Source: an uncultured Opitutaceae bacterium (lineage in GTDB: Bacteria > Verrucomicrobiota > Verrucomicrobiia > Opitutales > Opitutaceae). From it: a stretch of DNA of 7,113 nt. How positions within the stretch are numbered: the first letter of the stretch is position 1; every line of letters begins with the position of its first letter. The notes under the pieces were generated by a model. The model was given only the letters and a program-made list of their open reading frames with translations, was not told the origin of the DNA and made no database searches. The stretch lies in contig CAKZMS010000223.1 in assembly GCA_937128785.1 (NCBI GenBank), forward strand, positions 1 through 7,113, in the 5' to 3' direction. This document shows positions 1-5,431 of the stretch, piece after piece. Position numbers and translations under genes: made by a program.

Positions 1-188
1 ACACGCCACCCGACACGTCCCTCCGTTGTCTTTGGGGATATGGCGATCTCGTACCCCGAGATCCGGGCCTGCTTCGGCGATTCACTGCGATACAGCTCGC
101 GATATCGCCGGGGCGGCATCGGATCATAGCCGGGAATATAGAACACCCGACGTCTGCGCACTTGCCGCTGATTTTTGTGACTGCGCAT
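1..188 (-). CDS. Uncharacterised protein, N-terminal 62 codons (possible alpha/beta-hydrolase-like)
   Basis: An open minus-strand frame runs without a stop from an ATG at 188 off the left edge, so the gene is complete at its 5' end and cut by the window. The product begins MRSHKNQRQV, then an Arg run, then RRVFYIPGYDPMPPRRYREL and later SGYEIAIS. The hydrophobic strand followed by PGYDP, with a PPRRYRELYR stretch, resembles the start of uncharacterised proteins I recall from Rhodobacterales, sometimes labelled alpha/beta hydrolase; no catalytic residues lie inside the window, so function is not assigned. The start is supported by an AGAAGG sequence about 8 nt upstream on the minus strand. It lies 62 bp downstream of ccdA on the same strand and may be cotranscribed with it. 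The plus-strand ORF at 26-226 over the same bases is taken as its shadow. Confidence 0.75.
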   Translation of the reverse strand, partial: MRSHKNQRQVRRRRVFYIPGYDPMPPRRYRELYRSESPKQARISGYEIAISPKTTEGRVGWR

Positions 189-250
189 GCCCTTACCTTC
201 TGATGCGCAGGTTAACGCAGGCTTGAGGTCAAGGTAAGTGCGTCAGTTGA

Positions 251-1003
251 TCACCCGAAGTTTGCCAGCGCCGGAAAAGTCTCCAGCAACCACCAGCTGA
301 AGCGGGTGAAAAGCCCGGTTATCAGCATGATGCCCAAAAACAGCAACAGCCCGCCCATGACCCTTTCGATCGTGCCCATATACGGTTTGATCCGGTTCAT
401 CACGGTCATCGAGCGATTCAGGAACATGGCTGCCAACAAGAACGGAATACCCAAGCCCGCAGCGTAAACCCCCAGCAGAAACGTGCCACGCGCGACCGAC
501 GCTTCGTTCGCCGCCAGTGACAGGATCGCCCCCAGTTGTGGCCCAATGCACGGGGTCCAGCCGAATGCAAAAGCAAGGCCAAGGATATAGGCACCAAAGA
601 CCGAACCACCGGAATCGCCGGTTTCAATCCGTGCTTCGCGATCCAGAAAAGGAATCCGGAAGACATTCAGAAAGTGAAGGCCAAAGACGATGACGACGGC
701 ACCGGACAGCTTGGCGAACAGCACCTGATTTTGCAGCACAAACGCACCAAAGGCCGATGCGGTAAAGCCAAGCAGCAGAAAGACGGTCGACAGGCCCATG
801 ACAAAGAACAGGGCCGCCAAGGTCGCCTTGCGTCGCGCGCGGGCCTCATCCTGCATCTCATGGATGGTGACGCCACTCATATAGGCCAGATAGGGCGGCA
901 CGATGGGCAGCACGCAAGGCGACAGGAAACTGATCACGCCAGCTGTCAGGGCCACCAGCATGGCTGGCAAAAGGGATGCGTCGATGATGTCTATTCCAAA
1001 CAT
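251..1003 (-). CDS. ccdA: CcdA-family cytochrome c biogenesis / thiol-disulfide transport membrane protein
   Basis: This 250-residue inner-membrane protein belongs to the CcdA/DsbD-transmembrane family. The family carries electrons from cytoplasmic thioredoxin across the membrane to periplasmic thiol proteins, typically for haem attachment to apocytochrome c. Visible hallmarks are the two membrane cysteines in SPCVLP (Cys30) and TPCIGP (Cys152), each starting one half of the pseudo-duplicated bundle. About six hydrophobic segments are seen, near residues 12-40, 62-85, 95-115, 138-162, 172-194 and 212-235. A short charged cytoplasmic loop (EMQDEARARRK) follows the first helix. Length is normal for short CcdA proteins lacking the DsbD periplasmic domains. 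The ATG at 1003 gives the expected short N-terminus, though its Shine-Dalgarno is weak (TCAAAGCC before ATG). A relative such as SoxV, which feeds sulfur-oxidation thioredoxins, cannot be excluded from sequence alone. It is divergent from the tusA-like gene. Confidence 0.95.
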   Translation of the reverse strand: MFGIDIIDASLLPAMLVALTAGVISFLSPCVLPIVPPYLAYMSGVTIHEMQDEARARRKATLAALFFVMGLSTVFLLLGFTASAFGAFVLQNQVLFAKLSGAVVIVFGLHFLNVFRIPFLDREARIETGDSGGSVFGAYILGLAFAFGWTPCIGPQLGAILSLAANEASVARGTFLLGVYAAGLGIPFLLAAMFLNRSMTVMNRIKPYMGTIERVMGGLLLFLGIMLITGLFTRFSWWLLETFPALANFG

Positions 1004-1042
1004 GGCTTTGACTTAGTCCATTCATTCGGGGGCGTCACCTGC

Positions 1043-1058
1043 GGGATGGTCACATCCC
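1043..1058. promoter_or_regulatory. Inverted repeat in the ccdA/tusA divergent intergenic region
   Basis: GGGATG and CATCCC form a perfect 6-bp inverted repeat around GTCA. It lies in the 92-bp space between the two divergent starts (1003 and 1096), which must hold promoters for both genes. It could be an operator or a small hairpin in the tusA leader. An overlapping shorter inverted repeat, CCTGTGGACAGG, lies at 1057-1068. I found no convincing -35/-10 pair in this interval, so the regulatory role is only suggested by position. Confidence 0.25.
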
Positions 1059-1095
1059 TGTGGACAGGCTGAAACATCGCCACTACATCTCCGGC

Positions 1096-1329
1096 ATGAC
1101 CGATGATCCAAACACACTCGATGCGCGGGGATTGCTGTGCCCCCTGCCCGTTCTCAAGGCGCGCAAGCGCTTGAAATCGCTGGATGCGGGCGCGGAACTG
1201 ACCGTGATCGCGGATGATCCGGCGGCAATTATCGATATTCCCCACTTCTGTCACGAATCCGGGCATGACCTTGTGTCGCAGGGCGACAGTGACGGCGTTC
1301 AGACTTATGTGATCCGCAAATCCGCCTGA
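1096..1329 (+). CDS. TusA-family sulfurtransferase
   Basis: This small cytoplasmic protein (77 residues) is of the TusA/SirA/YeeD family, which carries persulfide sulfur on a single N-terminal cysteine. The hallmark appears as LDARGLLCPLPVLKARKRL with the CPxP cysteine at residue 15, followed by the beta-alpha-beta core with AELTVIADDP and the region FCHESGHDL typical of the family. I use the ATG at 1096 and not the in-frame GTG at 1060 because the extra 12 residues are poorly ordered and family members begin just before the L-D-ARGLxCP strand. Neither start has a strong ribosome binding site. E. coli TusA takes part in 2-thiouridine tRNA modification; other family members serve sulfur oxidation or molybdoenzyme maturation, and the sequence does not say which applies here. 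The gene is divergent from ccdA and convergent with rne. Confidence 0.9.
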   Translation: MTDDPNTLDARGLLCPLPVLKARKRLKSLDAGAELTVIADDPAAIIDIPHFCHESGHDLVSQGDSDGVQTYVIRKSA

Positions 1330-1360
1330 CGATTATCCGGCGCGGCCCTTTGGAATCAGA

Positions 1361-1380
1361 AACGGGCCCGAAGGCCCGTT
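1361..1380. terminator. Bidirectional stem-loop between convergent tusA-like and rne genes
   Basis: A perfect 8-bp inverted repeat, AACGGGCC and GGCCCGTT, encloses a 4-nt loop. It sits 31 bp after the tusA-like stop and 12 bp after the rne stop. Read on the plus strand the loop is CGAA and a T-rich stretch (CCGTTTTCTGGTTT) follows shortly after. Read on the minus strand the loop is the very stable C(UUCG)G type, with only a short T run after the stem. The position between two converging genes fits an intrinsic terminator shared by both. Confidence 0.8.
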
Positions 1381-1392
1381 CCGTTTTCTGGT

Positions 1393-2019
1393 TTAGCGTC
1401 CGATTGACCACCAGCCGCGCTTTTTCGGGGCTGGCGGCGTTTCCGGTTCTGGTGCGGCCTCTGCAACAGCGGGCTCGGGTTCAGGCGCGGGCGCGGGCGT
1501 GGCTTCGGGTTCCGCTGCCTTGGGGGCTTCGGCGACCGGTTCCGGCTCTGTCGTGACCGGTGTTTCGGCCACGGCTTCGGGCTGTGGTTCGGTCGTCTCC
1601 ACCGCCACCGGAGTTTCCGTCGCTGCGGTTTCCTCAGGAGACGTTTCAGCCTCCGGGGCTGCTTGCACGGTCTCTGGGGTCGCTGCGGTCTCTTGCTCCT
1701 GCGCGGCGGGTGCCTGCTCTTGCGGTGCGGGTGCCTCGGCGTCCTGCATCTTGGCAGCGCTCCGCGACCGCGATCCCGAACGGGTCCGCGTCACCTTGGG
1801 CTTGGGCTTGTCGCCATCTGTCGCATCCTCGGCGGGCGTCGCGTCGGGCTCAGCGGTGGTGTCAGCGTCGGCGCTGGCCCCATCCTCGGCCTTGGCGGAT
1901 TTGCTGCGCGAGGACGAACCGCGCGATCGTGACGACCGGCTGCGCGTCGATTTCGGCTTTTCACCCTCCGCAGGCGCGGCCTTGGTCTCATCGTCAGCTG
2001 TGTCCGTCGCCGCCGTGGT
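1393..2019 (-). CDS. rne: Ribonuclease E, C-terminal low-complexity tail only (5' part missing)
   Basis: About 208 codons of a minus-strand frame end at a TAA at 1393-1395. The protein is intrinsically disordered. It starts with an acidic Ala/Thr/Asp segment, then an Arg/Ser-rich stretch (STRSRSSRSRG, then SRSKSAK), another acidic part, a second basic patch (VTRTRSGSRSRSAAK), then a long Pro/Ala/Glu/Thr-rich region, and finishes PKKRGWWSIGR. Basic RNA-binding patches set in acidic linkers and an RGWW-type terminal peptide are what I recall for the RNase E scaffold tail of Rhodobacterales; RNase E is the essential endonuclease that organises the RNA degradosome. The catalytic S1/DNase-I-like half is absent: the frame loses rne-like composition at about 2017 and meets a TAG at 2038-2040, inside sequence that codes for another protein on the other strand. 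Truncation is therefore attributed to the junction, not to natural gene decay. An internal GTG at 1794 is unlikely to be a true start. Identification rests on composition and the terminal peptide. Confidence 0.7.
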   Translation of the reverse strand, partial: TTAATDTADDETKAAPAEGEKPKSTRSRSSRSRGSSSRSKSAKAEDGASADADTTAEPDATPAEDATDGDKPKPKVTRTRSGSRSRSAAKMQDAEAPAPQEQAPAAQEQETAATPETVQAAPEAETSPEETAATETPVAVETTEPQPEAVAETPVTTEPEPVAEAPKAAEPEATPAPAPEPEPAVAEAAPEPETPPAPKKRGWWSIGR

Positions 2020-2022
2020 CGC
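2010..2022. other. Junction between two unrelated genome segments (probable chimera point)
   Basis: To the left, the minus-strand RNase E tail is intact up to about 2017. To the right, the plus-strand NTF2-like domain begins with VARQLDAYN from 2018. Both genes are cut at the same place, and the frames read through into nonsense on either side. The bases around the join are simple GTCGCC-like repeats (CCGTCGCCGCCGTGGTCGCCC), so the exact point cannot be fixed to a single base. No direct repeat, transposase, recombinase or tRNA accompanies it. Confidence 0.75.
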
Positions 2023-2341
2023 CCGCCAACTCGATGCCTACAACCGGCAGGCCATCGACGAATTTGTCGCCTGTTTCGCCGAGGACGTGGAAATCGTCCG
2101 CGAAGGTTCACCCGACGCGCAGCGGGGCCGCGGGACCATGCGCAAAAACTACGCCGCGATGTTCGCCAAATTTCCTCAAAACAAGGCCACCGTCACGAAA
2201 CGCATGGTGGTCGGCCAACACGCCGTCGACGAAGAACTCGTCGAAGGCCGCGACGGCCCACCCTTCCGCACCATCGCGGTATATACCATTACTGACGGCC
2301 TCATCTCTCACGTGCGTTTCCTGAGCGTGGAATATGCGTAG
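2018..2341 (+). CDS. NTF2/SnoaL-like domain protein, N-terminus missing
   Basis: The last 107 codons of a small cone-fold protein of the nuclear transport factor 2 / SnoaL-like superfamily, ending in TAG at 2339-2341. Features seen are the first helix VARQLDAYNRQAIDEFVACF, the strand AEDVEIVREG, the helix MRKNYAAMFAKFP, and the paired strands VTKRMVVGQHAVDEELVEG, FRTIAVYTITDG and ISHVRFLSVEYA. Family members normally run 110-130 residues, so only the first few residues and the start codon are lost. The superfamily includes isomerases, cyclases and proteins of unknown role; no catalytic assignment is possible here. The frame continues upstream to 1499 as a Ser/Ala-rich reading, but that part is the antisense of the rne tail. 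It is convergent with the acyltransferase gene. Confidence 0.8.
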   Translation, partial: VARQLDAYNRQAIDEFVACFAEDVEIVREGSPDAQRGRGTMRKNYAAMFAKFPQNKATVTKRMVVGQHAVDEELVEGRDGPPFRTIAVYTITDGLISHVRFLSVEYA

Positions 2342-2343
2342 GG

Positions 2344-2358
2344 CGGCGCTTCGCGCCG
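2344..2358. repeat. Short GC palindrome after the NTF2-like stop
   Basis: CGGCGC and GCGCCG pair around a TTC loop three bases after the stop codon. No T-run follows on the plus strand, so it is not a clean intrinsic terminator. It sits directly beside the heptamer tandem repeat and may be part of a dispersed REP-like element. Confidence 0.5.
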
Positions 2359-2386
2359 AAGTAACAAGTTCCAAGTAGCAAGTATC
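2359..2386. repeat. Heptamer tandem repeat, four units of AAGTNNC
   Basis: Four consecutive 7-bp units share AAGT at the start and C at the end (2359, 2366, 2373, 2380), and a partial fifth begins AAGA at 2387. The variable bases are at unit positions 5 and 6. A 7-bp period is not a multiple of three and there is no gene here, so this is a non-coding short tandem repeat. It lies in the 100-bp spacer between the convergent NTF2-like and acyltransferase genes. A 7-bp inverted repeat, GTAGCAA at 2375-2381 with TTGCTAC at 2394-2400, overlaps its end and could form a weak hairpin. Confidence 0.8.
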
Positions 2387-2441
2387 AAGAAAATTGCTAC
2401 AGGTGTTGACCCCGGTTCATCTGCCTCACCGTCGGACCGCG

Positions 2442-3569
2442 TCAACGCTTCACCGCGCCAAACGAGTAGAATCGTAGCTCGATGTATTTCCACGAGAGCA
2501 TGCCGGTGAGCACGCTGAGGCCGGCCATCAGCCACCACATTTCGGTGGTGCCAAACATGTCTTCATGTCGAAAACCCGCGAGCACCAGGCAGTGCCACAG
2601 GTAGATCGAGTACGAGGCGATGCCAAACGCCCGGCAGAATCCAAACCCGTTGAGAAACCCTCGACGCAGCCAGGCGGGCCATCGTTGTGATCCACTGATG
2701 ATTTGGCTGATCAGCCGATCAATTCCCGGCGCCCACCGAATCAAACACGCCCCGCCCACGGGAACCAGCAGCCACTGCAACATGAAGGTGTTCGCGTCGT
2801 AGTAGGCGACCGAATCGATCAACCAGATCATGATCGCAACCGTGACCAAGGTCTTCGCCACCACGCCAATCGAGGATTTCGACTCACGGGCCGGACGGAT
2901 GCGATCAAGCAATGCCACCCCCACGCCCAGACCAAATCCCCAAAAACGCAGCAACGGCAGGTAAGAAATGTAGGGCACCCACGGGGGTTGATAGAGGCCG
3001 GTGTAGGCCGCAATGCGCCAACCCAGTCCCCACCCGAGAAGCAATACCGCCAAAACCCCGAGCCAAACTACGGGATTAGCCGAAAAACGCCGCACCACCA
3101 AGACGATCAAAAGAGCCGTCACATAAAACTGTTCCTCCAAGCTCAATGACCAGATACCGCCAAACCCAATCACCGTCGGCTCCACCCGCAGCCAATAAAA
3201 ATTGTACCAGCCCAACACTGACGAAACCGACGCCCAGGTGAGTTGGCCTAAATCGACATCCAACATCCACAGGTTCAGGAACACCGCGCCCACCACGAAT
3301 CCCACCATGGCCGGCATCAACCGCCGCACGCGACGGACGGCGAACTCCTTCACCCCCGCTCCGCCGTTTCGCTCCAACGACTTCGCCAGACTCTTCGCAA
3401 TCAGGTAACCCGATAAGACGAAGAACAGTTCCATCGCCGCCTGCCCCAGCCCGACGGGCACCCACGAATTGAGGTGATACACCAGCACCATCGCACAAGC
3501 CGCCCCCCGCAGGAGATCGAGCAACCGCGAGCGTCGGTCATCCAACGCGATGGTTTCGAGCGTCGTCAT
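2442..3569 (-). CDS. Acyltransferase-3 (OafA/YrhL-type) integral membrane O-acyltransferase
   Basis: This 375-residue polytopic membrane protein belongs to the acyltransferase-3 family, which moves acetyl or other acyl groups from the cytoplasm onto sugars or lipids on the outer side of the membrane. Family motifs are in the expected order: LLDLLRGAACAMVLVYHL with the RG pair at 21-22 and His32; FFVLSGYLI at 49-57; the basic RRVRRLMPA at 79-87; WSLSLEEQFY at 140-149, including the conserved Glu; and SYSIYLWH at 319-326. About ten hydrophobic helices follow to the C-terminal FYSFGAVKR, with no extra periplasmic SGNH domain, so it is the short form. The ATG at 3569 lies 4 bp after the stop of the upstream propeller gene, which suggests translational coupling; no good Shine-Dalgarno precedes it. 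The acyl acceptor cannot be told from sequence; a surface polysaccharide is usual. Confidence 0.93.
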   Translation of the reverse strand: MTTLETIALDDRRSRLLDLLRGAACAMVLVYHLNSWVPVGLGQAAMELFFVLSGYLIAKSLAKSLERNGGAGVKEFAVRRVRRLMPAMVGFVVGAVFLNLWMLDVDLGQLTWASVSSVLGWYNFYWLRVEPTVIGFGGIWSLSLEEQFYVTALLIVLVVRRFSANPVVWLGVLAVLLLGWGLGWRIAAYTGLYQPPWVPYISYLPLLRFWGFGLGVGVALLDRIRPARESKSSIGVVAKTLVTVAIMIWLIDSVAYYDANTFMLQWLLVPVGGACLIRWAPGIDRLISQIISGSQRWPAWLRRGFLNGFGFCRAFGIASYSIYLWHCLVLAGFRHEDMFGTTEMWWLMAGLSVLTGMLSWKYIELRFYSFGAVKR

Positions 3570-3573
3570 GATT

Positions 3574-4353
3574 TCAGGGTTGTGACTGCACCGGCACCAA
3601 ACCCTTCAGCGGATCCGGTTGCACCAGTCGCACCCGCCCGAGACAACGGCCTGCCGGCGTCTTGGGCCCATCGGCAATCAACAAGCGTCCCGGCCCGGCT
3701 CCCACCACTCCCAGCGAACAATCGAAGAGAAATCGTCCCGTCAGCCGGAAATTCTCGTCGGTCGTCAATAGCGTGCGCACGTCGCCGTAACACCCGAACC
3801 ACCACTGTCCTTCATGCCACGCGACGGTCTGGATGCCCATCGAGGTCCACCCGCTGGCAATCACATGCCGTTCCACAAATTCAAATTCAGGGGTGTATTC
3901 GTAGACGTAGTTCTCAATCACGCCTGCCGGTAGACCTCCCACAACAAAAAATCGGCCATCCCTGAACGCCATACCACCCGCCCCGTGCACCACCTCCGGC
4001 ACCGCGTGCCGCTGCAAGAGTTCAAGCGAATCCGCATCGAACACGTAGACCCACGAATCCTCCTGACCGGCAGGTTGATTGAACTCCCCCAAATTAACGG
4101 CCACGTAAATGCGGCCGTCGACATAGCATAAGTCACCCTGGTGATTGGGGGCGGCGACTTTGGTGATGATTTTACCGGCCGCGTCCGTTTTCACAATCTC
4201 CGTGGTGAACGACCAATACAAGTCGCCGCCACGGTCCCGCGCGATTCCCTGCAGGTGAAATTCGTAGTCCCCTTCACAAGTCACCCAATCCTGCGCCGCC
4301 ATCGAACCTGCCACCAGCAATCCGGCTAGAATCATCGTGCGTCTCACGTGCAT
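3574..4353 (-). CDS. Secreted beta-propeller-like protein of unknown function
   Basis: The 259-residue product begins MHVRRTMILAGLLVAGSMAA, a typical signal peptide with a basic n-region, a hydrophobic core and a likely cut before QDW, so export is expected. The mature part consists of short repeated strands of the kind found in beta-propellers: LQGIARDRGGDLYWSFT, GDLCYVDGRIYVAVN, SWVYVFDADSLELLQR, GAGGMAFRDGRFFVVGG and GIQTVAWHEGQWWFGCYG. Each pairs a glycine-aspartate turn with an aromatic-rich strand, like NHL or SMP-30-type blades. Five cysteines (26, 76, 188, 212, 237) could allow disulfides. I recall similar uncharacterised secreted proteins in Verrucomicrobiota and Planctomycetota but know no assigned function. 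The ATG at 4353 is chosen over an in-frame TTG at 4407, which would bury the signal peptide; an ATG at 4335 is also possible. It lies 81 bp after the regulator gene and 4 bp before the acyltransferase gene. Confidence 0.82.
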   Translation of the reverse strand: MHVRRTMILAGLLVAGSMAAQDWVTCEGDYEFHLQGIARDRGGDLYWSFTTEIVKTDAAGKIITKVAAPNHQGDLCYVDGRIYVAVNLGEFNQPAGQEDSWVYVFDADSLELLQRHAVPEVVHGAGGMAFRDGRFFVVGGLPAGVIENYVYEYTPEFEFVERHVIASGWTSMGIQTVAWHEGQWWFGCYGDVRTLLTTDENFRLTGRFLFDCSLGVVGAGPGRLLIADGPKTPAGRCLGRVRLVQPDPLKGLVPVQSQP

Positions 4354-4434
4354 CGCCCGAAGCTGAGGGAAACTCGGGCTCGCCGCCAAGCCTTGGTTGG
4401 GCCGCAAAGTGGCGGAATGGGGGCAACGCGCTCT

Positions 4435-5310
4435 TCAGTCCCGCACCGTGCGGCGGAGTTTCGCCGGCGAGATCCCGTGAACCTTGCGAAAGACCCGGGA
4501 AAAATGCAGCGGATCGGAGAAGCCCATCCGTTGAGCGACATCCTGCACAAAATCACTGGTCCCCAACAGATCCTGAGCCGCGAGATGCATCTTTTGGCGC
4601 ATGATGTATTGGTAGGGAGACACGCCTTGGAATCGACGAAACAGGCTGTAGAGCAAGGGACGATTCAACCCCGTTTCCTCCACCAATCGATCAAGCGAGG
4701 GATAACCCGTCGGGTCGGCGTCGATGGCAGCTTTGGCCGTGAGGAAGCGCTGGCGGGATTGATCGTGGGCCGAGCCCGTCTTCTGTTGGGCCTGCTGCAG
4801 CTTGAGCTGCAGTCGTTGCAACAAATTCAAACAAACGGCCCCGGCATTGGGCAGGTTTTCCCGACCCTCTCGTATCAGCAGATCAAATACCTCCTGAATC
4901 TCAGCGTGTCCCGCGAACGAGCGGCCGCGACACCACACGTCAACCGGTTGAGTCACCGCCCCCCGGGCCGAAGAACCGCTCAAGGCCACAAAGTATTTGG
5001 TCATGGGTTCGCCGGTGGTGCGCAGCCATAGCGGGCGCTCGGGATCATAGGCATAAACCGTCCCCGGCCGCAGGGTTTCCAACGGGCCATCGCCGACTCT
5101 CATCTCTCCTTCGCCCGCGGCCACGTATTCCAAGGTCACCCACGGATAGGACTGCCGCTGCACCAGATAGTCCCGCGGGCAATACTCCCGGCCTCCCAAA
5201 GCCACCCCCAGCGGCCCATCCCGGCGTCCCGTCAATTCGAGGAAGAAATAGTCTCCGTGGGTCTGCTCTGAGATGAACGGTTTTCCGCGATCGGGTAGGT
5301 TCTGATTCAT
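4435..5310 (-). CDS. AraC-family transcriptional regulator
   Basis: This 291-residue protein has the classic two-part layout. Residues about 40-112 form a cupin-like ligand-binding domain (YLVQRQSYPWVTLEYVAAGE, then LRPGTVYAYDPERPLWL). Residues about 190-288 form the double helix-turn-helix DNA-binding domain: SLDRLVEETGLNRPLLYSLF for the first, and VAQRMGFSDPLHFSRVFRK ending in HGISPAKLR for the second, matching the family's signature region. Proteins of this type often sense a sugar and activate adjacent catabolic genes. It is divergent from the fucose-isomerase-like gene and shares with it a 121-bp region containing TATCCATG repeats, so that gene is the most likely target. On its own strand it heads a possible operon with the propeller and acyltransferase genes. 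The ATG at 5310 gives a full-length protein, with only a weak GTAAGCG before it. Confidence 0.95.
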   Translation of the reverse strand: MNQNLPDRGKPFISEQTHGDYFFLELTGRRDGPLGVALGGREYCPRDYLVQRQSYPWVTLEYVAAGEGEMRVGDGPLETLRPGTVYAYDPERPLWLRTTGEPMTKYFVALSGSSARGAVTQPVDVWCRGRSFAGHAEIQEVFDLLIREGRENLPNAGAVCLNLLQRLQLKLQQAQQKTGSAHDQSRQRFLTAKAAIDADPTGYPSLDRLVEETGLNRPLLYSLFRRFQGVSPYQYIMRQKMHLAAQDLLGTSDFVQDVAQRMGFSDPLHFSRVFRKVHGISPAKLRRTVRD

Positions 5311-5320
5311 CGCTTACTTT

Positions 5321-5349
5321 TATCCATGTTTAATCGAACAATATCCATG
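5321..5349. promoter_or_regulatory. Two TATCCATG direct repeats 21 bp apart (candidate AraC-type operator)
   Basis: TATCCATG occurs at 5321-5328 and again at 5342-5349, a 21-bp spacing of two helical turns. This is the spacing of AraC I1/I2 half-sites and is typical of AraC-family binding sites, which are direct repeats. The downstream copy ends against the expected -35 position of the plus-strand isomerase gene. A third copy, with a longer TTTATCCATG match to the first, covers the isomerase start codon at 5425-5434. The binding protein is inferred to be the adjacent AraC-family regulator. Confidence 0.55.
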
Positions 5350-5370
5350 CCTGAATTCGCCTATTTTAAG

Positions 5371-5376
5371 TATGAT
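5371..5376 (+). promoter_or_regulatory. Candidate -10 box for the fucose-isomerase-like gene
   Basis: TATGAT matches the TATAAT consensus at five of six bases and lies 55 bp before the isomerase start. At 17-bp spacing the -35 position (5348-5353) reads TGCCTG, a poor match to TTGACA, as expected for an activator-dependent promoter. The second TATCCATG repeat overlaps that -35 position by two bases. The predicted leader is about 50 nt and has no evident Shine-Dalgarno close to the ATG. Confidence 0.35.
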
Positions 5377-5431
5377 GCATCTCCCCCTGAGTGCTTTGCT
5401 TAAGAAGCCCCAATGAACCCTTAGTTTATCC

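Noticed and set aside
26..226. A 66-residue plus-strand ORF at the left edge
   Set aside because: It overlaps the minus-strand frame with a good ribosome binding site and protein-like composition, and has no recognisable features itself.
1060..1095. GTG start extending the TusA-like protein by 12 residues
   Set aside because: The family normally begins a few residues before the ARGLxCP strand, which the ATG at 1096 gives; the extension overlaps the likely regulatory region.
1499..2341. A single 280-residue plus-strand protein with a Ser/Ala-rich N-terminus fused to an NTF2-like domain
   Set aside because: The N-terminal part is the antisense reading of the RNase E tail, and the fusion exists only because of the junction near 2015.
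2703..3149. A 148-residue plus-strand ORF opposite the acyltransferase gene
   Set aside because: It is rich in Gln, His, Arg and Pro as expected for antisense of hydrophobic membrane segments, and has no domain.
4386..4396. Small palindrome CCAAGCCTTGG between the regulator and propeller genes
   Set aside because: Only 5 bp arms with no T-run; too short to call a terminator or operator.
4354..4407. TTG start extending the propeller protein by 18 residues
   Set aside because: It would place the signal peptide internally; the ATG at 4353 gives a normal basic n-region.
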